A stretch of 64,000 bases of DNA from positions 165,466,652-165,530,651 of the forward strand of contig OY757012.1 in the NCBI GenBank assembly GCA_963580285.1. Direction: 5' to 3'. The stretch is from Lucinisca nassula. Taxonomy: Eukaryota; Mollusca; Bivalvia; Lucinida; Lucinidae. Of this stretch, positions 52,401-61,400 are shown piece by piece (positions within the stretch are counted from its first letter, which is position 1; every line of letters starts with the position of its first letter). The position numbers were made by a program, and so were the translations under genes. The notes under the pieces are model-generated. The model searched no databases, was not told where the DNA came from, and worked only from the letters and a program-made list of their open reading frames with translations.

Positions 52401-55400
52401 CAGAGAAGAAAATTTTTAAAGATTTTCCCTATATAAGCCCATGTAAAACCAAAGGGCCCCTGGTGGGGGCATTTTTTTAAAGATTTTTTAAAGATTTTCC
52501 CTATATAAGCCCATGTAAAACCAAAAGGCCCGGGGGAGGGGGGGGCCCTGGGCCTTGTTGGGTGAAGCTTTATACCAAATATCAAAGACATGGGCTGTAC
52601 GGTTTCAGAGAAGAAAATTTTTAAAGATTTGCCCTATATAAGCCCATGTAAAACCAAAGGGCCCCGGGTGGGGGCATTTTTAAAGATTTTTTAAAGATTT
52701 TCCCTATATAAGCCCATGTAAAACCAAAAGGCCCGGGGGGAGGGGGGGGGCCCTGGGCCTTGTTGGGTGAAGCTTCATACCAAATATCAAAGACATGGGC
52801 TGTACGGTTTCAGAGAAGAAAATTTTTAAAGATTTTCCCTATATAAGCCCATGTAAAACCAAAGGGCCCGGAAGCGGGAACATATTTGGCCCCTGCGTTA
52901 TAATTTGAACAATCTTGGTAGGGGTCCACTAGATGAAGCTTCATACCAAATATCAAAGACATGGGCCTTGCGGTTTCAAAGGGCCCCGGATGGGGGCATT
53001 TTTAAAGATTTTTTAAAGATTTTCCCTATATAAGCCCATGTAAAACCAAAAGGCCCGGGGGGAGGGGGGGGGCCCTGGGCCTTGTTGGGTGAAGCTTCAT
53101 ACCAAATATCAAAGACATGGGCTGTACGGTTTCAGAGAAGAAATTTTTTAAAGATTTTCCCTATATAAGCCCATGTAAAACCAAAGGGCCCCGGGTGGGG
53201 GCATTTTTAAAGATTTTCCCTATATAAGCCCATGTAAAACCAAAAGGCCCGGGGGGAGGGGGGGGGGCCTGGGCCTTGTTGGGTGAAGCTTCATACCAAA
53301 TATCAAAGACATGGGCTGTACGGTTTCAGAGAAGAAAATTTTTAAAGATTTTCCCTATATAAGCCCATGTAAAACCAAAGGGCCCCGGGTGGGGGCATTT
53401 TTAAAGATTTTTTAAAGATTTTCCCTATATAAGCCCATGTAAAACAAAAAGGCCCGGGGGGAGGGGGGGGGGCCCTGGGCCTTGTTGGGTGAAGCTTCAT
53501 ACCAAATATCAAAGACATGGGCTGTACGGTTTCAGAGAAGAAAATTTTTAAAGATTTTCCCTATATAAGCCCATGTAAAACCGAAGGGCCCGGAAGCGGT
53601 AACATATTTGGCCCCTGCACTATAATTTGAACAATCTTGGTAGGGGTCCACTAGATGAAGCTTCATACCAAATATCAAAGACATGGGCCTTGCGGTTTCA
53701 GAGAAGAAGATTTTTAAAGATTTTCCATATATAAGCCCATGTAAAACCAAAGGGCCCCGGGGCGGGGGCATTTTTGGCCCCTGCACTATAATTTGAACAA
53801 TCTTGGTAGGGGTCCACTAGATGAAGCTTCATACCAAATATCAAAGACCTGGGTCTTTCAGTTTCAGAGAAGAATTTTTTTAAAGATTTTCCCTATATAA
53901 GCCCATGTAAAACCAAAGGGCCCCAGAGCGGGGGCATTTTTGGCCCCAGCACTATAATTTGAACAATCTTGGAAGGGGTCCACTAGATGAAGCTTCATAT
54001 CAAATATCAAAGACCTGGGCCTTACGGTTTAAGAGAAGAAGATTTGTAAAGATTTTCCCTATATAAGCCCATGTAAAACCAAAGGGCCCCGGAGCGGGGG
54101 CATTTTTGGCCCCAGCACTATAATTTGAACAATCTTGGTAGGGGTCCACTAGATGAAGCTTCATACCAAATATCAAAGACCTGGGCCTTGCGGTTTCAGA
54201 AAAGAAGATTTTTAAAGGTTTTCCCTATATAAGCCCATGTAAAACTAAAGGACCCCGCGGCGGGGGCATTTTTGGCCCCAGCACTATAATTTGAACAATC
54301 TTGGTAGGGGTCCACTAGATGAAGCTTCATACCAAATATCAAAGACCTGGGCCTTACAGTATCAGAGAAGAAGATTTTTTAAAGATTTACCCTATATTAG
54401 CCCATGTAAAACCAAAGGGCCCCGGAGCGGGGGCATTTTTGGACCCAGCACTATAATTTGAACAATCTTGGTAGGGGTCCACTAGATAAAGCTTCATACC
54501 AAATATCAAAGACCTGGGCCTTGCGGTTTCAGAGAAGAAGATTTTTAAAGATTTTCCCTATATAAGCCCATGTAAAACTAAAGGGCCCCGGGGCGGGGGC
54601 ATTTTGGGCCCCAGCACTATAATTTGAACAATCTTGGTAGGGGTCCACTAGATGAAGCTTCATACCAAATATCAAAGACCTGGGTCTTGTGGTTTCAGAG
54701 AGGAAGATTATTTAAGTTTTTGGTGAAAAAAATCTATTTTTGGCTCCTTTGACCTTGATGTGCAACGGACCGGAACCATTTGAACAACTTTGAAAGGGGA
54801 CCACCTAAGGATCATTCCTGTGAAGTTTGGTCAAAATCCGATCAGTGGTTTAGGAGGAGATGTCGTTTAAAGAAATTGTTTACGGACGCACGGACGCACA
54901 GACGCACGGATGCACGACGGACGATAAGTGATCCCAAAAGCTCACCTCGTCACTACGTGACGGTGAGCTAAAAAACCAGTCCAAAAATCCATGCGAAGAA
55001 ATAGAAGGTATGACATTGTAAGAAAAAGACTCCTATATGGGTATGAGTGGTCGAAACCTCGTGATGCTGGACAGTGATCCTCGAACGGATTTTTCCATCC
55101 ACCCCTCTCTCCCATATAAGATTCTTATAGTACTCTTTACAGTTTTCAGGTCTGTTTGGTTATCCTTGCTTCCAAATGATTACCTTTTCACAGAACATTC
55201 ATAGAGTTATTTAAACAAAAATGTCCTTTATTAGCTAAAATATCCTCCATACTGGAACTACTAACAGCTACAAATTTTTTATAATGGAAAAGTGTTAGAG
55301 AACAAATACAGTTATTAGAGCAATGGTCCTTTGTAAGGAGTTTTCTCATCCTTGGAAACAAGCCGGGCCTTGGAGCTCTGTTGGATGCACTTTGACTAGT

Positions 55401-58400
55401 GACCATGAGTCAATGGCTTGGTCCTCAGTGAGTCTGGAAACATTCTTTCATGGAGACAGATCACACAATATTTTCTAGAAGTATTACTACAGTAATTCTT
55501 TTCCATTCACTGATTCATGATTGGCAGCTGTCAGTTCCTAGGAAAAGAATGTGCACTTTACTTGTTTACTATTTAAGGGGAATGGGAACATCTTCAGGGA
55601 AGGCAACTCCTGCAAAATTATTTTTGTCTTCCATGTCAATAGGGGCAACTCTTAAAGGAAAGAATTTTCTCCTGAGGGACAAATTCTTTCCTTTAAGAGA
55701 AGACCCCTTTTTCGGTGGGACTGGGCTTATAGGAAAGCAAATAGGAAGTTCCGAAGGTTGTCTCCCTTTGAAAAATGGCAGAAAAATCTGCCAGGTGTTC
55801 CCATTCCACTTAAAAGGACTAAGTCTGCCCAGGTTCAATGACTGGCCAAACATGACCTTAATAGTATTGACTGGACCAATAAATTCAAAAACACAATCAA
55901 AACTCCAAAAGCTTCTGCCACCCAATGATTTTTTAGTATTTGATTTTTTTAACATTTACTAAGTATGAAGACAATGCCTTGACAGCATCTATTATGAAAC
56001 ACAAGTACTTGCTACATATTACTTTTACTACCAGAATGTTATCAGAAGAATCTACGCCCCTCACAATAAATATGACCAAAAATAAAACATGTGACCTTGA
56101 ATATAAGGTCAAGATCAGCAAAAGAACAATCAAATCTTTGTTATATCATATACTGTACCAAATTTGGTCACAATTCTTCAGTTGGTTAAAGAGATACAGC
56201 TGTATGGTGCAAAAAACCTGAAACTGAACAAAATTTTTGCAAAGTAGGTCAAGGTTACCAAAATCTACAGAAGCTGCAGGATATATGATGAAGACGGCAA
56301 AATTTGACAATTTCTGCACTTGCTTGAAAATTCAATAGGTCACCAAAATCTAATCACATCTTTGGTAGGCTGCAATAATATAGTGTTCCAAGTCTGACCA
56401 AAACCAGTTTTTGCAGCTAGGTATGTATGGCCTGTGACCAATGAAAAAATAACAGAGATTTACTAAAGAACATAGAATTGGCCAATAACAAGATGTTTCT
56501 TCAAAACAGATATAAACAAGTTGGCTTGATTATGGAGTACTAGCTAAAACTGAGCATTAACAGGCTGTGTAATTTATGATTTTGTTCAGGATTTAGGGTG
56601 CAGACAAGCTACATGTATTTTTGTCTAAAATGACAGTTCTGAGGAGCATGTGCCCTTGAAAATGAGGCAAAGGTTACCAAAACAATCAAGTCTTTGGTGC
56701 ATTGCAGAAATCAAAATCTAACCAAGCCTTAGGTAGCCTGCAGAGCTGTATTGCACCAAGCTTGACCATAAATCATAAAAAATCAGGAGACAGGGTGCAG
56801 ACAAGTTATTTTTGATCCAAATGTAACAGTATTTGGAAGTCTTCGGTCAAGGTCCAAATAATTAAATTAAGGTAGGTTGAAGAGATATTTTTTGTAACAA
56901 GGCTTACCATAATTCATAAATTAATTCAAGAGACAGGGGTTTTAGGAGCCTGTGACCTTGAGGTCATACCATTTCAAACCTAATCCCTGTTTTTCTCTAT
57001 CCTAGTGGTTAACTATACACATTTGGAAAGAATCTATCCTCTGGTTCTGGTGATACAGTGTTCCAAACGAAGCTGACACTGACACCTACAGGATCCAGAC
57101 AATAAATAATACTGTAATGATCCTAAGTATTGGGACAGACAGGCCTAAGCAAACAGTTCAGACACAGGTCAGATGCTCCTGCTGACCACGGTCTACACTA
57201 TTTGCCATTCCCTCTGCATCGTTTGGACTCCTTGCTGATTGTGAAACAAACTTGTTAAAAATTTAGGAGAATTACGGCAAGACCTCAAGGTGTCCGAATT
57301 TTCAGGAATTTTACGGTATGCCCCCATGTTGGTAGGGGACATAACTGCTTTTAAATCATTGGGCCTAAAGAATACATAGTAAAAGTAAAACTTCAATGGC
57401 TCAAACACCTTTTGAACCACAAAAATTAGTTTGAGACAAGGGTACTTCAGGCCCCTTATCATAAGACCAGATCAAGGGGGATAATAGGGATATCTTTTCT
57501 ATTTTCTTTACAATAAAGGTATGATGTGTGTGCTCATAGAATTGACTCGAAGAGGTTATAATGAGTACACACACACACACACATTTACCAGATAAAAAAA
57601 TAAACTCCTTTAGCCAATTAGCGGAGGTGGAGTAAACAAACCATTGGTATTCGAGCATCCAAGATTCACTGCACACAATTTATCTTACCAATAGCTTTTC
57701 TGACAGTTCACACTGATAGATAGTTTTAGCAGTATCTTGAAGCAGATGTCTAGACACATAGCCTCTCCCACAGCCAAGCTCCACCAGAGTACTAAATTCT
57801 CTGAAATAATTTCAAGCATTAGTGTCTTAGCTGTTTAAAACAATGAATTTGAGCCAGCGCATGACAAAACCTACAATAAGGCATGTGCACCCAGCAAAGA
57901 CTCAGATCAGCCTGTGCATCCATATTGTCTAGCCAGAGAATTCTCTTGCTGCATGAAGGAGCAATGGGCCCTTTACTATCCTTAAAGCGCAACAGCAAGA
58001 CTCTGATCAGACTGCGCAGATGCACAGGCTGATCTGAGTCTTCGTTGGGTGCACATGTCTTATTGTAGGTTTTGTCCTGCACTGGCTCATTTGTTAGATA
58101 TAAAACAAGAATTCTGCCCAAGGTCATGTTGTGACTGTGGGAGCTAAATCTTCACCTTGACAGTTAATTAACAATGAAATGTACATAGTATGCCAAAGCC
58201 AAATATGAATACTTGCACTAAGGTTGCCATCCCTAGATGCATTTTCTACCAAATTACAGTATCATCAATGAATCTGTTATAGCTTTTGACAAATGTACTT
58301 AAAACATTCGGATGAAAGCTATAGGGTTCAACACACTACTTCATAAAGTCAGTGAATCTAAAACTATAAGGCAAGGTCAAATATGGGTGCTTGTGTTACA

Positions 58401-61400
58401 TCTGTTGATGCAAGTTTATACCAGATATTATTAATGAAGCTTTATAGTTCTTGAGAAACGACTAGAACATTAGGGTGAACGCTAGGGTTGACCCGATATT
58501 TGAAATGAAGGTCAAAGCCAAATATGGATGCTTGCATTAAAGTTGTCATCCCTAGATGCAAGTTTGTAGCAATTATCATTAATGAAGCTGCTGCAGTTCT
58601 TGAGAAATTGACCATTAACCCTTTTTGTACCAAATGGAATCTTCCACCTTATATATAGCTGGAGTCCATTTCAAAATTTAGGGGTGTCAGGCTGTGTTTT
58701 CTTCAAGAAACTATTTGATAATTTGCTGAAAATTTTGCAAACAGTGGAGGCCCTGATCAGACACTGCGTTCTGCGGCGTCTGATCTGGGCCTGCACTGTT
58801 TGCCAACGACCCATTTTGGGGTTTCAGGTACCAAATGGGTTGAGTAGCTTAACACTAGGGTAAATTGTCATGATTGACAGCTTGACAAACAGACAGAAAA
58901 CTGGACTACTATATCACTTCATGCTTAAGGCAGGTGCAATAACTGAACATTATTTTTTTATGTTTCATTATGGCAAAATATACTCATAATTTTGCTGAAA
59001 AAAAGTGAGTTCTTGCATTACAAAAATTGCTTTACCAGTTTATTAAATGTTTACTTATTTATTAGAATATTCATTTGTTTGTTTGATTTGAGGTTTAACA
59101 TCCCTGTCAACACTGTAAAGGTCATTTTGGAGATGTTGCTTCCAATTTTGTGGGACTTTTACCTGACATTGAGATGAAATGACATCTCAAGCCCTGTCGC
59201 CCAATGAAACCAATAGGGTTTATTTGCATGGATGGTCCGCCTCGCACCGCGGTTCCTGGACAGGCTTAGATCCTCTATGCGGTTTACCAGTACTAGTGTG
59301 TGGGCCGGATTCAGCTCTGCGTCGAAGCATCATGCAGCCCATATATTTCTTCAAGCCCCTATGGGCGGGGGCTTTTTAGAATATTCATGGTCACATAAAT
59401 ACAAACAAATGTGTATACATATATCACAGATTTTCATCAGAACAGTAGCCATTTTGGAGATGTGAAAAATGCACTTTGGCTCATGGTGATATTTAATTGT
59501 TTGACGCAAGGGCAGTTTCAGTTACAGAAGGTTAAATATAGTGTCAGGTCATAATGGGAGTATTTTTTGTTTTCCAAAAATAAATGCATGTTGTAATCAT
59601 TAGAATCTCTCCGTCGAGAAGATTCTGAGGAGTTCACACAATATAAACCATAATTATACTAAATAATGAGACAGACAGGCTTAAGCAATTTGATTTTTGT
59701 TTGATTTGATGTTTAACGTCCCCCTCAACACTGTAAAGGTCATTTTGGAGACATTGCTTCCATTTTTGTGGGACTTTTACCCAACATTGAGATGAAATGA
59801 CATCTCAAGCCCTGTCGCCCAATGAAACCAATAGGGTTTATTAGCATGGACGGTCCGCCCGCACCGTGGTTCCTGGACAGGCTTAGATCCTCTAAGCGGT
59901 TTACCAGTACTAGTGTGCGGGCTGGATTCGGCTCTGCGTGGAAGCATCATGCAGCCCATATATTTCTTCAAGCCCCTATGGGCCGGGGCACCCAGACCTA
60001 AGCCAACAGCGCATAAGCAAACAGCACAGACAGTCTGATCAGGATCTACACAGTTTGCCACACCATCTGCACATTTTGGACTCCTTGTTGGACTGTAAAA
60101 CAACTTGTTAAAATTTTAGAAGAATTATAGTAAGTCCACAAAGTGTCCCAATTTTTAGGATGTTTACGGTATTTTCAGGATAAAAGATGACAATCTCCCT
60201 AAATTATCAATCATCATTCTTATATTAACCCCCTGCATGCGGGAAATCCCTAAAGGGGTACCTTGGCAACAGTGCAGGCCCAGATTGGATGCCACAGGAT
60301 GCGGCGTCTGACTAGGGCCTGCACAATTTGTTAACAGAATTTTCCGTCAAAAATAGAATAAATACAAAAAAATTGGCCTGCCACCCCTTATATGACAACA
60401 TATAGTATTGGAAGAGTCTACTTAGTATATACTGGGTTAATTGCTATGGGGAGAACGCCCCTAGGAACTGAAAATTGAGCTCGATTCAATCACAGTAAGC
60501 AGTCATTGAAGTCATAGCAACAGATATGGTGGGTAGCTTGTGATAACTGAAGGATAGTTTTCCTTATTTCTCCATATAAACCTATGTTGTGGGTATTCAT
60601 TAGAACTGCCTCGCAGACGCAGTTCTAAAGAATCTATTCCAAAGAATCTATTCTAAAGAATCTATTCTAAAGAATCTCCATAAAAACATATGTTGCGGGT
60701 ATTCATTAGAACTGCCTATAGGCAGTTCTAATGAATACCCGCAACATATGTTTTCATGGAGAACTGACAAAACTTAGAATCCTTCAATTATCACAAAATA
60801 TAAACCTTATCTGTTGCTATGTAAGTTTAAACTTCATAATATTAGAATAAAATTTTAATAATTCAAACACCTACATGTATGGGTCAATTACCCATTGTAC
60901 TTGGCTGATTTAACCCTTATCTTGCTGAATATTCATTTAAGTCACGCCCATTTCTGTCTATCAACCAATCAGATTACTTGATGTAATTTATTCCTACAAA
61001 TTCATAAATTGAATGTCAAACAGTGTAGATCCTGATCCGAAGCCATCTGATCTGGATCTACACTGTTTCCAAAGATAGGGATTGACATGAACAGTATGAT
61101 AAGAGTTAAAGTCATTCTTGAGTCTCTCAGAAATTCATCTGACAGTCCAGCTACACATATTTGGGGATAATTTGCGGAGGTATTATTAGCATGATTAGTT
61201 CATCCAAAAAAAAAAAAAATTGTATGTTTTGTGCACTCATTAGAATCGCCTCATCAAGGCGATTCTGATGTGTACAACAATATACCAATATTTTACAGGT
61301 GCTTGAAAAAGTATCCCTAAATTATCCCAATTATGATCCAGTGTTTGTTTGATTTGAGGTTTAACATGCCTGTCAACACTATTTAGGTCATTTTGGAGAT

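Larger units (their letters stand above)
47538..54975 (+). repeat. L element 6, 7.4 kb, with about 167 bp array
   Basis: Head AACAAGAGGGCCATGATGGC. Units with GAACAATCTTGGTAGGGGTC, CTTCATACCAAATATCAAAG, GTTTCAGAGAAGAAGATTTT and TTCCCTATATAAGCCCATGT; spacing about 167 bp (48952, 49119). Tail: GGACGCACGGACGCACAG, then AAAAGCTCACCTCGTCACTA and CGTGACGGTGAGCTAAAA. Interrupted by the hAT-like element at 49522-50878. Homologous to the array in L element 1. Confidence 0.9.

Noticed and set aside
54780..54971. ORF with Arg/Thr/His-rich end
   Set aside because: It is the L element tail with its GGACGCAC repeats; the same kind of frame appears in other L tails.
55450..55962. 170-codon ORF and an overlapping 128-codon antisense ORF
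   Set aside because: Both run across the family H palindrome (55573-55813). Mirror-image frames are expected from an inverted repeat.
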